Under the pieces are notes generated by a model that made no database searches, was not told where the DNA came from, and worked only from the letters and a program-made list of their open reading frames with translations. 64,000 nucleotides of DNA from Rhizoclosmatium globosum (Eukaryota; Chytridiomycota; Chytridiomycetes; Chytridiales; Chytriomycetaceae): positions 124,001 through 188,000 of the forward strand of contig MCGO01000009.1 of the NCBI GenBank assembly GCA_002104985.1, in the 5' to 3' direction. Each line of letters starts with the position of its first letter. Positions within the stretch are counted from its first letter, which is position 1. This document shows, in pieces, positions 22,507 through 33,622 of the stretch. The position numbers and the translations under genes were made by a program.

Positions 22507-24534
22507 CTATGGGCGGAGATAATGCTCGCGGGCATAACAAGCTCCGAGAAGGGGCGGACCTAAAAACATTCCGCCCCAGAAAATAACATTTCCAAGTGTC
22601 CTGTTGCTCTTGATGAAAGGAAGTGATGCCATCCAAATCAAGGGAATCTGGAACATTTGTAGCAAAAACAGCCATGGTCTCAAACGCTTTCCGGTCATGG
22701 CCATCACAAGCTCATGGAACAAACTACTGATGAAGAAGGTCAGCAAAGAGGAGTAGTAGCGAGGAATCTTGTTGGTTGTAATGTTTTCGAGGTAAACATG
22801 GCGAAGGAGGAACTGTTGCCGTAAATAGAGTTAGACTCAAAAGCTTGTACATCAATACATTCTTACTTCGTGAACGGGTTTGTTCCAACGCCTCGCGTAT
22901 TCATCAAAAGTGGTACTGTTCCACCAATCCTCGTAAAACTCACGATCCGCGAAGAATGTCAATTCAGCAAAGGCATTACAAATGAACTCAAAGATGATGA
23001 AGAATACGAGCAAGAAACAGAGCATAAAGGGTCCAATAAGTCTGGTATGAAAGGTTAGATTATGGAGTAACAGTTTTTACAGCAGATTCTTTGCAACATA
23101 CCTCATAATACTCGTAACAAAGTTGATTTCGGTAGAAATCTCCAGCACAGGAATAATCTGATGCTGCACAATAAAGACCAACAAAAAGAATGTCCCCAGT
23201 GTCCCTGCGACCTTCATCAAAAAGTAGAAGGGTCGGAATGTCGTTGTGCGAGGATACTCAATTTCGTATACCAGACAGGGAATCGCCATGTAATCAATAA
23301 AGTTGAACAGAGTCAAGTTCTTAGGAAACTCGAGCCCAGTGACACGTCCTTTGAGGTCCCCTTCAAAGATGGCGAGTTCCGTCTCAATAGCCGTCAACGC
23401 TTTCTTGGTGTCCTCAGCTTTTGTAGGATCATCGACAGAGGGAGACGTGATTTCCGCGGAAAGCAATTCGATTTCGCGTTTCAAGATGGGGATTTCTTTG
23501 ACTTTCCAAAAGTTGTCAACGTTGGACATTAGGTAAGATGCTTGCTTCATCAACATGGCGATGCAATGAATTACAAATGAGCCGGATTGTGTCTATATCA
23601 GTTTAGTCAGTATCCGTTCATTTGCTTAATATCCCAATCTCTCTCGTTGGTTTTGATTCCTTGTTGCCGACTTCATCGGCAATTACGGTCGCTTCGCTCA
23701 CATCCACTTGCTCCACTTATGGCCACCCCCACTCACGGTCAAGGCCACACAAATCACAAAACAAAAAAAGACTCACCCACTTCCAATCCGCAACATAAGC
23801 CCACGAAACAACAGTAACAAACCAAACCGCCAACCAGACCGAATTCACAATCCACGCAACCTTCAACGGAATCACCTTGTACTGCACAAGCTTCACCAGC
23901 GGCACAACCACAAAACAAGAGAGAATCATTGCCGCATCACTAACAACCAATTCCTTTCCACGGTCCGACATTTGCATAAACAGCGACCATTTGAAGATGG
24001 AGCCTGTAGCCATGAACGTCTCGTAGGCAGTCGAGATAGCAGACCAAGCAAGTGCCCACCAAAAGAGCACATAAAATCCACGCATAGAGTTCCCATCGCG
24101 TTCCAGTTTATCAAAGTCGAGGGGCGATGAGCGGGGCTTGAATTTCGCCTTTTTCGACGCAGCTTTCGCGTGTTCGGCGTGGTTTCTTCTTGGTTTGTAT
24201 TTGATTGTTTTTGTGGTAGTTGTAGTGGTTGTGACTGTTGTTTCGACGGATTGGTCTTTGAGGACTTGGGATGAGTGGTGGTGTGTTGTTGTTTTTCTTG
24301 ATTGGGGCTGGTCGGTTGGTCTGTGGCTGAAGAGGCTGCGTCTGAATCGTCGTGGTTTTGGGAGTCGATTGATGGCGTTGGCGACTCAGAGGGTGTGAGT
24401 GACGATGTGCGGGGCGCCACGGACAGCGCCTCGATTTGTTGAAGTGTTCGACGGCGGAGGCGCGTTTCCTGTTGGTGGTGGTGGTGTGGCGTTAGTGGTG
24501 GTGGTGGTGGTGGTGGTGGTGGGAGACAGACCAT
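22507..24534 (-). CDS. sterol O-acyltransferase (ACAT/ARE type MBOAT)
   Basis: MBOAT acyl-CoA:sterol acyltransferase of the ER. Evidence in order: disordered N-terminus with a nine-proline run; RGFYVLFWWALAW; ENLTL-like FPKNLTLFNFIDYM followed by YEIEYPRTTTFRP; FYEDWWNSTTFDEYARRW (the family F-Y-x-D-W-W-N signature) with NKPVHE; ISSLFHELVMAMTGKR carrying the catalytic His; QIPLI and a C-terminal NVIFWGGMF span. Introns about 23593-23777, about 23048-23102 and about 22815-22866. A frame change at about 24150 needs one base restored. DGAT1 shares some motifs, but the YEIEYPRT block points to sterol acyltransferase. The ATG at 24534 is the first usable one. Confidence 0.88.
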
Positions 24535-24793
24535 TCGTGCGATGGTTTTGTTGGAGGTGGCGGTGTTCTGGAACACTCTCCTCTGCTCTTCAAGCACTTA
24601 CTGAATTTGTAATATTAACTGGTTTGTATTTGTAATCTAGAGGACATTAATAAAAGATCTGCGGAGGCTGAATTATGTGATTTCAAACGATTTTTAAGTT
24701 CAAAATCCAATTAAGTTGATTCTCTATATACGCGCACTCCAGTCATGCCAATTTATTGGAAGTATCAAATAATAAAAACAGGACCAGCATCAA

Positions 24794-25749
24794 TCAAGAT
24801 TCCATAGAGACAGCAACAGGCGATTCCGATTCAATAGATTCTCTCAACACACGTCCTTCTTCTACAAGCCGCGCCAATTCATCCCGCAGTTTTTCTTTCA
24901 ACGCAGTATTCCCTACAGCAGATCCAGCACTACTCTTTTCCTTTGAAGATGACTTTTTCGAGACCCCAGCACCACCATACTGACTCGACACTCCGTTTGT
25001 ACTTGACCCATTCGTTGAATTACTATTATTATTGCTGGTAGAACTAGCCAGACACGCCTTCTGCAGAGCTTTAGCAGCCTTCACAATCTCTCCACACTTT
25101 GCCTTCAACGAAACGACACGCGCTTCCAGCATTTCAAACACCAATTCGCGTTCCTGAGCCGGTTTCAGTCGCCCATTTGAATCCAACAAGTATTTGTTTG
25201 GCGGAAGGACAGGATATTTTTGGTTGCATTGCTACCCTCTGTCACCAACAAAGAGTCTCCTCCAGCTTCTGAATTCAAAAGGTCAAGACGGCTCGCGGAA
25301 ACAAGAAGTCTCTCAGGAGGAGGTACTGGGTCGGTGTTCTTCAAACGCCCGACCGCGTTCTGAGGCGGCAGAGACTTTCCACCGGGTACAGATTTCGAAG
25401 AGAGACGCGGAGTAGTTGACGTTGAAAGAGAAGAAGTGGGCGTGTTTGAGATTGTTGAGTGAGAAGAGTTTGAGGCTGACTTTGCTTGTTGAGAAGGCAG
25501 GCGGAGTGGTTCTCGATCTAGAGATTGTGGAGGGTAGTTGATTGTTGGTATTTGGGGCTGATTTGATGGCGTGGTTTCTGTTTCAGTTGTTTCGTCGGAC
25601 ACTTTCGGTGTGTCTCTGTTTGTTTGAGGCAGCAGGTTTGATGGTGGAACAGAGCCTTCGTCCATGTACTCGTCGTCATCGTCCTTGTCCTTGTCCTTTG
25701 GAAGAGACGACTTTGAAGGGGAGACTGACGATGCTTTGGATGACGACAT
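24794..25749 (-). CDS. unknown protein, disordered N-terminus and C-terminal helical region
   Basis: ATG 25749 opens a Ser/Pro/Thr/Asp-rich region of about 180 residues (with KDKDKDDDDEYMDEG). One base appears lost at about 25190, after which the reading continues with LLDSNGRLKPAQERELVFEM and a long predicted helix rich in Ala, Lys, Glu and Leu, then a Ser/Asn linker and a second helix (LKEKLRDELARLVEEGRVLR). The two helices look coiled-coil-like. I do not recognise the family. Convergent or divergent regulation cannot be read from the flanks; 25750-26148 shows no other feature. Confidence 0.55.
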
Positions 25750-26148
25750 TTTGGGTGGGAGTTGTTTCAGAAAGGAAAGAATGATTGCGCTGATGACTTT
25801 GATGTTTCTTTCTTAATAGCGACCGAGTGGGTGGGTTTGCCGCGTTTCAAGTACCAAGAACAAGATTCAAGATCTGCTCAAACAAAGTTAGCTTCATTTG
25901 AGCCAGAATCACACACAACACAGTGATCCAATGCTCGTCAATGTCTCACTCAGTTCAAACCAACCACCCATCCACCTTCTCACACAACCTCCAACCTACT
26001 TCAGAGACCCACAATCCTACTTAAACCAGGCCACAACACCAACAAAACAACGCTAAACAAACAAAGAAACGCACCTTCTTTTCCACCACAATTTTTTCCA
26101 GCCTTGAAAAGCAAGTCTACCACCTTCAACTGAATCCAATCCAATCCA

Positions 26149-26989
26149 ATGTCCAAAGACAACGCAAATCCCGTCGTGTTCACTGTTTCCGACGAAGAAA
26201 CATCCAAGGCAAAGAGCAAACTGTGGCGGCTGATGGCTGCGCGGGCGGCAGGAGACAGTGCGGCAGACTCGGATGCGATGGACTTGGACAACTCGGCCGA
26301 CGTCGAACAGATTGATGCACACGAAGTATTTGGTATGCACTGCCTATTGGTTGTATCGGCTTCTTATCCCTTCTTACACACAGATCTGATAAGAAACATT
26401 AACGACCCTGAACATCCTGTGAGCTTACTATCTTATCCCTCTCCACACACCACAAACTCTAACACGGAAACCTGACTTTGATTGAAACCAGCTGACCCTT
26501 GAACAACTCAATGTCGCACAACTGCGACACATTTCTGTTGACCACGCAAACTCTCACATCTCAGTTGTCTTTACGCCTACAATTCCTCACTGTTCTATGG
26601 CGACTCTAATTGGACTATGTATTCGTGTGCAACTATTGAGATGTTTGCCACAGCGGTTTAAGGTACGAGATATTTGGATTTTGTTCGATTGCGTAACCTG
26701 TGATTCTTTAGGTTGATATCAATGTGGAGGAAGGAACACATCAGAGCGAGAAAAGCGTGAATAAGCAGTTGAACGAGTGAGTTGTTTTATTCTTGAATTG
26801 TCGAAATATCTCTGACGAGTTGATTTCAAATTGTGCAACAGTAAGGAACGTGTCGCGGCTGCAATGGAGAACAGTCACTTGTTGGAAGTCGTCAATCAGG
26901 TACCTTTGTCTATTTGCTTACGTCAGAATATCCAGGTTTAATCTTTTGATCTATAACAGTGCCTTTCAAATGCCGTCGATAAGATTTGA
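26149..26989 (+). CDS. CIA2/MIP18-type cytosolic iron-sulfur assembly factor
   Basis: Six exons: 26149-26332, 26384-26418, 26492-26662, 26712-26776, 26842-26899, 26960-26989, all in frame. The conserved core is almost textbook: [46 protein letters not shown] with the reactive Cys of the C-S-M motif, [21 protein letters not shown], ending [12 protein letters not shown]2B (FAM96B/MIP18) acts in the CIA targeting complex with CIA1 and MMS19 to load Fe-S clusters onto DNA-metabolism enzymes. The acidic N-terminal 60 residues are typical. The 16-bp 3' exons and micro-introns show how finely this gene is split. Confidence 0.94.
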
Positions 26990-27562
26990 TTCGCAATTAC
27001 TTCGAAACTGTGGGAATAAATCTCATAATGCTCATGTTCCGTGTTATTGCAATTATTCGTTTCTCGGTTCAGTTATATTCTATTATTGCTGAACCGAACC
27101 CAGATTGTCAAGAACAACTACGGATTAGCCTGGTCGCAACAGATCAACAAGAAATCGTTGTTTATTATATAAGCTCCAGTCTTTCGGTCTCTTTACGTTC
27201 AAGTGTTTCGGTCGATACACAAACCAGAGTTGATTCTCTCGCAACCCGATTATCTTCTCTCACAGTACCTCGGAGGTTCTCTTCGAATTCTGACTTCTCA
27301 TGATTAATGTGAACGTCTTCCGGCAATGAGCAATCCGTGTGCGATATTTATGATAGCGAAACCACGACTATCCCGCATTTAGACAGTTCTTTTTTTTATC
27401 ATCCACAAATTAATACAACGATATCAACAGCTCCTGGCTTTTAGAACTGTGAATACTTCCACAGTTCGATTAAGTAAATAGAAAGTCCCAGACCTTCGCT
27501 CATTGACTCTTCAACTTAACTTCATAAGGAGCTTTATTCATATATTCAGAACACTTATTAGC
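26990..27562. other. intergenic, no gene seen
   Basis: AT-rich spacer between the convergent CIA2 and membrane-protein genes. It has short open frames with no family resemblance, an 8-T run near 27390 and AATAAA-like sequence. I see no RNA gene or repeat. Confidence 0.5.
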
Positions 27563-29337
27563 TCAAACTGCTTCGTATGGCACACGGAAGAAGCTTGATT
27601 GATCAAGAGTTTCACTCTTTGTCCGAACAGAACCGCGGCCTCGAAGTTTTACCTCAAATTCTGCCTTCTCGTAATCCATATCGGTGTCTTCTGAAGCTTC
27701 CAATCGCACAACTTCTATCATTCTTATATTGCTGAACTCTACAGATCGGTGCACAATCGAAAGACCCAACGAAATGAGAACACAAAGGGCAGCAATTCCG
27801 TTGACGAGTCCCATCAGCGTCATGAAAAGCAACTTGTTTTCAACCCAGAAGGTAGCTTGAATGGCACAATTGGTACATGACATAAAGGTAATGCCTTCAG
27901 GTTTCTGAAACTGCCCTGCCAAGATATGTTTATACATCCGTTCAACAGCGAACTTCATTTCCATTTCATAGATTGCTGCCACAGTCTTATTTACCACAGA
28001 ACTCTGTCCAGTAGGCCGCTTCTCTAGCAAGAAGGTACGAGAATCCGAAAGCGTTGTAAGGCGCGAAAGTGGATTGCCTTTAGTTTGACGCGGAAGTTCG
28101 TTATGGCTGATTCCGTAATATGCATCCATTGTTGCCATCATTGATTGAACCATTTTGAGTACACACCAAGGTGTTGCAAACCCAAGACAAGAGGGGTATT
28201 TCGAGAATACTATGGGGGACATAACGGGAATACTTGCAAGTAGAGTCGTCTGGTTTGTTGGACGGATGGAAAATGTCTGATTGCGGCGAAAGACTTGAAC
28301 AATTTCTTTCTCTTGGGTGCCTTTCACGGAATGTTCTCGCCGCCGCGACCATGCCGGAGAGATCGTGCAATTCACATAGGCTGAGCTTTCACGATTAAAT
28401 TGGTCTTGTTCAACAACTGACCATGAGAGTTCTTGATCCCAAAACCACTCATGCACACCAACTTTGTAAATGATTGGGACTGAAGTGGTTACAGATTTGA
28501 GGGACTTCACTTGTGTTGCACCGCCACGCAAATTGGGATCAATAGATGATAAAACTCCAGAAATACACGACATATCAAAATCCGAATAAACATCAATTTG
28601 CCCCCAGCATTCTGTTGTTTTTTCATCGCATTTAATGAGTGGTGCCGTTTCTTTTTCAAGGTCGCAGCGTTGTGTGTTAATGTCACAAGCACCAACGACA
28701 TCCAACAATCCATCTGATAATGCCGAACTTCCAGCAAACGTGGCTTGTAAAGATAAAAGTGTTCCGTCCATATAACTCTGAACCATGGTGGGGATAATAT
28801 AGGAAGTATTCACGACAGAAATTGTTGCGTCGAACGGACTCTGTATATGGCCATCCACCAGAAAGAGTTGGAAGATGGTGTGACTTCCTTGTGCCATCAC
28901 CAAACTCAAAATGGATATGATGAAAATGGTACAGTCTTTGCGATCCAGCCCATAAGAGAGGCGCTTGAACATTTGAAGGTAATTAAAGAAGACTGCATCA
29001 AGGGATGCTGCAGTTAAGCCGGCTCTAAGATGCTTAGCATGGTCTAGAAAGAGCCATATCCTTGCGAGGTGGTGGATCAGAACCGTCGTGCAAAGAACAA
29101 CCAAGACTGCTTGGAAAGTTGTTAAAATCGTCAAGATCGTGTTGGCTTGAAGGGTCACAGCCCCAACTGGTTTGTATCAGCAAAGATAGAGGTACATAGC
29201 CTTGACTTACTTCTGGCAGTGCCGAGCGCGATCCGGCGAGAGATGTTCAAAGTGTCCCGCGGTCCAGGTATGAATACACCAGCAAGAATGGTTAGACCGA
29301 TACAAGAGAGCACGAGACAGATTCGATATAGGAGCAT
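27563..29337 (-). CDS. chytrid-type multi-pass membrane protein, intact copy
   Basis: Two exons, 29337-29211 and 29166-27563 (intron 29167-29210, 44 bp). About 577 aa. Exon 1 is one signal/TM segment (RICLVLSCIGLTILAGVFIPGP). Exon 2 has spans AVLVVLCTTVLIHHLARIW and IFIISILSLVMAQGS, a large Cys-bearing ectodomain (GACDINTQRCDLEKE, ECWGQIDVYSDFDMSC, several N-x-S/T sites), a last span (GLVNGIAALCVLISLGLSIV) and a charged tail. No known domain recognised. A second, damaged copy lies at 33.6-35.3 kb on the same strand. It shares a roughly 100-bp divergent promoter with the F-box/LRR gene. Confidence 0.75.
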
Positions 29338-29436
29338 CTAACAGTCTCGGTTGAAAGTTTGAGATACACTTTTGAGTGAGATGTTTGAAGTTTGGCTGGT
29401 TGAACATCAAATGTTTGGAATGGAATTACTTTGAGA

Positions 29437-30420
29437 ATGACCTTGTTCATTGACCTTCCCTTTGAGCTTCTCGTCGCTGTTCTGGCTTACATTGGTCCTC
29501 GAGAGGCTCTTCGCCTGTCAAGTGTGTGTTCACGGCTCAAGACAGTTCTGTATTCAATTGAATGGGCCGCTGAGACTCTTGCTTGTCATGTTAGTCCGCA
29601 CATCAAGCGGACCTTTCTGCTCGCCAACCACGACCTTCTCTTCTTGAATGGGCCACCTCAACTTCAAACAACTTATGCTCGAATGTATTTAATGCCGTTG
29701 GGTATAATTGTTTGGTCTGGAAGCGACATTGGCTACAAGGCCGGGTCTGCGGCATTACCAGCAGCACTGTGTTCTTTAACAAATTTAACTATATTGACAC
29801 TGTCTGCATGCAAGCGTGTGGGTTCCATTCCTTCCGAACTTAAGAATTTGAAGTTGCTGCGTGCTTTGGACTTCTCCAACAATCAACTATCGGGACTCAT
29901 TCCTTCAGATATTGGCTCACTCGTGAATTTGGAATACTTAATTTTGAGTAATAATGAGTTCGAAGGTCCCATACCCTCGTCTTTGGCCAACTTGAAAGGT
30001 CTAACAAAACTCTTGTTAAACGGAAACAAACTGGAAGGACATCTTCCTGAATTTCTTGGTCAACTGAAATCGCTTCAACAATTAGCATTGTGTGGGAACA
30101 GATTGGAAGGCAACATTCCTAGCTCGTTTGGTCAGCTCTCTCAACTAGTTTTACTGGATTTGAGTCACAATTCTCTTTCAGGAAGGATTCCACGCGAATT
30201 GAAGAATTTAGAAAAGCTGACGTCTCTTTGTCTCAACGATAATCATTTAATCGGCGACATTCCTGTTGAAATAACTCGCTTGCACAATCTGAAGATAAAT
30301 GTTTCGAATAATTTGTTGAGACAGGATCTTACTTCAGGAATCCAGTTACATGAAGCACTTGGTTTGGTTCTTGGGATTGTTCTCGTTCTGGATGGCGTTT
30401 TCAACTTTCTAGGCAGATAA
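29437..30420 (+). CDS. F-box protein with plant-type leucine-rich repeats
   Basis: Single intact exon, 327 aa, ATG 29437 (the TTG six bases upstream is not a start). Residues 1-45 look like an F-box (DLPFELLVAVLAYIGPREAL, RLSSVCSRLK). Residues about 105-295 hold seven or eight LRRs of the plant-specific type, e.g. LRALDFSNNQLSGLIPSDIG and LVLLDLSHNSLSGRIP. The last 20 residues form a hydrophobic segment (LGLVLGIVLVLDGVFNFL). F-box proteins recruit SCF substrates through such repeats. The G-x-I-P repeat type is known mainly from plants and some protists and is uncommon in fungi. A membrane-tethered F-box is possible but only inferred from hydrophobicity. Confidence 0.8.
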   Translation: MTLFIDLPFELLVAVLAYIGPREALRLSSVCSRLKTVLYSIEWAAETLACHVSPHIKRTFLLANHDLLFLNGPPQLQTTYARMYLMPLGIIVWSGSDIGYKAGSAALPAALCSLTNLTILTLSACKRVGSIPSELKNLKLLRALDFSNNQLSGLIPSDIGSLVNLEYLILSNNEFEGPIPSSLANLKGLTKLLLNGNKLEGHLPEFLGQLKSLQQLALCGNRLEGNIPSSFGQLSQLVLLDLSHNSLSGRIPRELKNLEKLTSLCLNDNHLIGDIPVEITRLHNLKINVSNNLLRQDLTSGIQLHEALGLVLGIVLVLDGVFNFLGR

Positions 30421-30676
30421 CTCTTGATTTGATGTGTATAAAATGTTGCTCAATATATTTGCATGCTTCTTACACAACAAATCGCTCGGAAACCAAACAC
30501 ACTATCGCGATTAGTTCTTTGAGACTGAAGCAACAGTTGTCGTTCTTCATTGAGGAAATAGTCTCGAATGCAATAAATGCGATATATGCAAAATATGAAG
30601 TATATTTACTTGACTGTTAAATAAAACGACACGATTTCAGGAAGATTTCTCCACAAACGTCCCCTGACCAAATACT

Positions 30677-33493
30677 TCAACCCTCTCTCAACCATGCGAT
30701 AACACGCTTCTTATCCAAAATCCCTGAATATTGCCCTCCACTGCCTCCTGTCCCGCCTTCAACTACACAAACAGTCTTGCATCCAACCTTCATGAAAAGC
30801 TCCAATACCAGATCCATACTCGCCCTATTCGAGACTGTTAATGGAGCTTGATCCATCCACGGTGATAAATCGACGCCGAGCAAGTTGAGAGAGCTCGCCG
30901 GCGTTGTGGTCGTAGGGTCTTTGAAGTAGAAAGTGGGCAAACAAGTTTCACCGTTACTCGTTGTGGTAGTGGGCCATGTAGAAAGTGCGGCTGTTGTCGC
31001 GTATTTTACGTCTTGAAATGCAATATAACCTATCAGGGTCTGGTCTGCAAGGACTGCGAAGCCACCGTCATCTCGAAATGCTGAAAAAACCATCAGAACC
31101 CTAAAATTTACTAAACTGAAGAAGGTCTTACATAGAAGCCGTAGTTTCTCTTGAATCGCGTCCCACGAGTACTCCTTCCCAATTTGGAACGACGCGTCGT
31201 AATCGTATTCTGCCACGTCTCCCGCGAAAGCCATCGCTCTAGGTTTTCCACGTTGAGGATGATGGTCCCGTTTGTGGTCGAGGTACGGGTAATCATTTCG
31301 TTTTATCGTCGAGTCGTACTGAGAATCCTTGTTGATAAGGTCACCAGTCCATTTCGCCACCATGATTCCAACCTGAAAATTCACAAGGTCAACAAACACA
31401 AGTTACGGATATGCGGCGAAAGGGAACAAACCATCAAGGGTAACGTCAACTTCAACGCACCAGTCAACTCCACCATGATCACTACAAGAGAGACAGTCAT
31501 TCTTGTCACTCCACACAAGGCAGTAGCACCGCCAACCAATGCATAAATTCCAGGTGTAACGCAGTCGTTGGTTTCAATACATCGTGCACCGCCAGGGAAG
31601 TATTCGGGAAACTTCAACTGGAGCTCCAAGATGACCTCTCCAACAATCCGACCAAACAGGGCTCCAACAAGCATGGAAGAACCCACGATTCCTCCTGGTG
31701 CACGAATACCAAATGAGAAAAATACCAACAATGTTTTGAAAACTAGCAGAGAGAGTAGAATTGCGATGACTGTGTTTATGTCTTCAGTGCTGAAGAAGGA
31801 TCGTAAGATTCAGTTCACAAACAAAGAAAGAAGAGCACATACTTGCACAGTCCCAAAACATCCTCTTCGCCAGGAATACACTCTGAAAACAACACTTCCT
31901 TAATCTCATTCAAACTCAGACGCATTAACGCATTTCGTTGATTCACCAGAGCTGTCACTAATGCAATCACCACAACTTCGACCACAGGATGAAACGGATA
32001 ATTCTTTGATTTTCTTATCCCCGCCCAAAAGTTTGTAATTTTGATGAAAAGTCCTCCGTAAATTCCACCCAACACTCCAAGCAATGCAAATGGTACTAAT
32101 TCAAAGTCTTTCCAATCATGCGAGTATTGAGTCTGGAATTTTACGAGTTTCCCGCTTCCATATGGATTCAAGACTTTCAATGTCATGGCGGCCATGAGGG
32201 AACAGAAGAAGCTCCGCCACATTGTTTTCATTGGAAAATAGTAGGAGACTTCTTCGAGGGAAAACAGGACACCTCCAATAGGTGCTGCGAACGCGACACT
32301 GACGCCAGCAGCTGATGCAGCTGACAAGATTTCACGACGCTTTCCTTCATTTTTGGCGTATTTGAGAAAGAAACGCGAATAAATATTTCCAATGCAGCAG
32401 GATATGTGGACAAGAGGGCCTTGTTGTCCAAGAAGGATTCCAGCGGCTGTACAAAAGATCTACAGAAGAGGTAATCAATTCCAGAGAAAAAGAGTGGCAA
32501 GATTTACCAGACCAATCATTTTGCACATCATTGTCTTGAAACCCAGATACCGACGAATCACGAATCCGCCAAGAATTGTTTTGACTTCTGCGATACCACC
32601 TCCCGCGGCCTGGTATTTAACACTTGTTTTACCAGTTTCTGCGTTGACACGAACTACTTTTGAGAGATTTGTGACGAGAACAGCCAAGAATGCAAAAAGT
32701 ACGGCTGTCGAAGCGTATAGCCAATAATCCAGTGTAGGCCCAAGAGCTGTTGACCAAGGAATCCAGTCTTTACAATCATTATACGGAAGAGGTGCAGGAA
32801 AGGGAAAGAGGCCAAATGGGTTCAGGAGTGATGAAGGGGCGAATTTTGGTGGTGAAGGGCGAACGATTTGACAACACAATTCATGGGAATCCCAGATATT
32901 CGTTGAACAGTAGCCGTCTCTCCAGCTTAATAGAATAGTTTCAGTGACATCAATAAAGGAGGCGATTGCGCCAACACTGAGACCGATGAGGAAGAGTAGA
33001 GTCCATCTTTTGAACTCAGTTAGCTTTGGAACGAGAGTTTCAAGACACGCACCCTTGAAGCGAGTCTAATGTGCAAGCCAAAGCCCCGAACCAGCCCGGC
33101 AGACTTCTTAGTGCCCTCACTCGCACGCGTTCTTTGAGAGAATCGTGGATCCAGTCGATTGACGAGTAGTCTGGATACCTGCCCACCCACTTCGATTAGA
33201 GAATACCCTCAATCGCCAACCCAACGACAAACAAACCAGGCTCTCAGTCCGTTTCGCTGAGCATTAATCGAAAGCGGCGGCGGCGAAGCGTCTTCAACGT
33301 CAACTTCGTTTGAACTGAGCCCAGCGTCGTCGTGGTCTTCGTACAAAACACTGCGCCGACTCAGCCCAATTCGCGACGATGTTCGCATTTCGCGCGAGAG
33401 AAGCGGACGCCGTTCGGACGGAATCGGCGGATTTGGCGGTGGTGGCGGTGTTTGTGGTGGCGGCGACTCAACCAGTCTTGCTCTTGCTTCCAT
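30677..33493 (-). CDS. ClC-family chloride channel/exchanger with CBS domains
   Basis: ATG 33493; Pro-rich cytoplasmic N-terminus, then DYSSIDWIHDSLKERVR and a ClC membrane core: GLSVGAIASFIDVTE, GGGIAEVKTILGGFVI, LLGQQGPLVHISCC, VSVAFAAPIGGVLFSLEEV with YYFP, FFSFGIRAPGGIVGSSM, and YALVGGATALCGVTRM. C-terminal CBS-type regions span about 30677-31300. Introns at about 33181-33240, 33009-33051, 32462-32506, 31800-31845, 31374-31430 and 31083-31131. The core is intracellular (Gef1/ClC-5-like) in type. Odd: the usual G-K/R-E-G-P gating segment reads G-Q-Q-G-P, G-S-G-I-P reads G-G-G-I-A, and the G-x-F-x-P segment reads G-I-V-G-S. The proton-pathway Glu (L-E-E-V) is kept. Confidence 0.88.
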
Positions 33494-33622
33494 TCAAACT
33501 TTTTATCTCACTTCTATCCATATAAATACTTACATATTTTATATGGCATATTAGTAAGTCTGAGTCAATCAAGCGCATTCTGAATGATGAAAACGGAACA
33601 GCACTTTACATACCTTGCAAGT

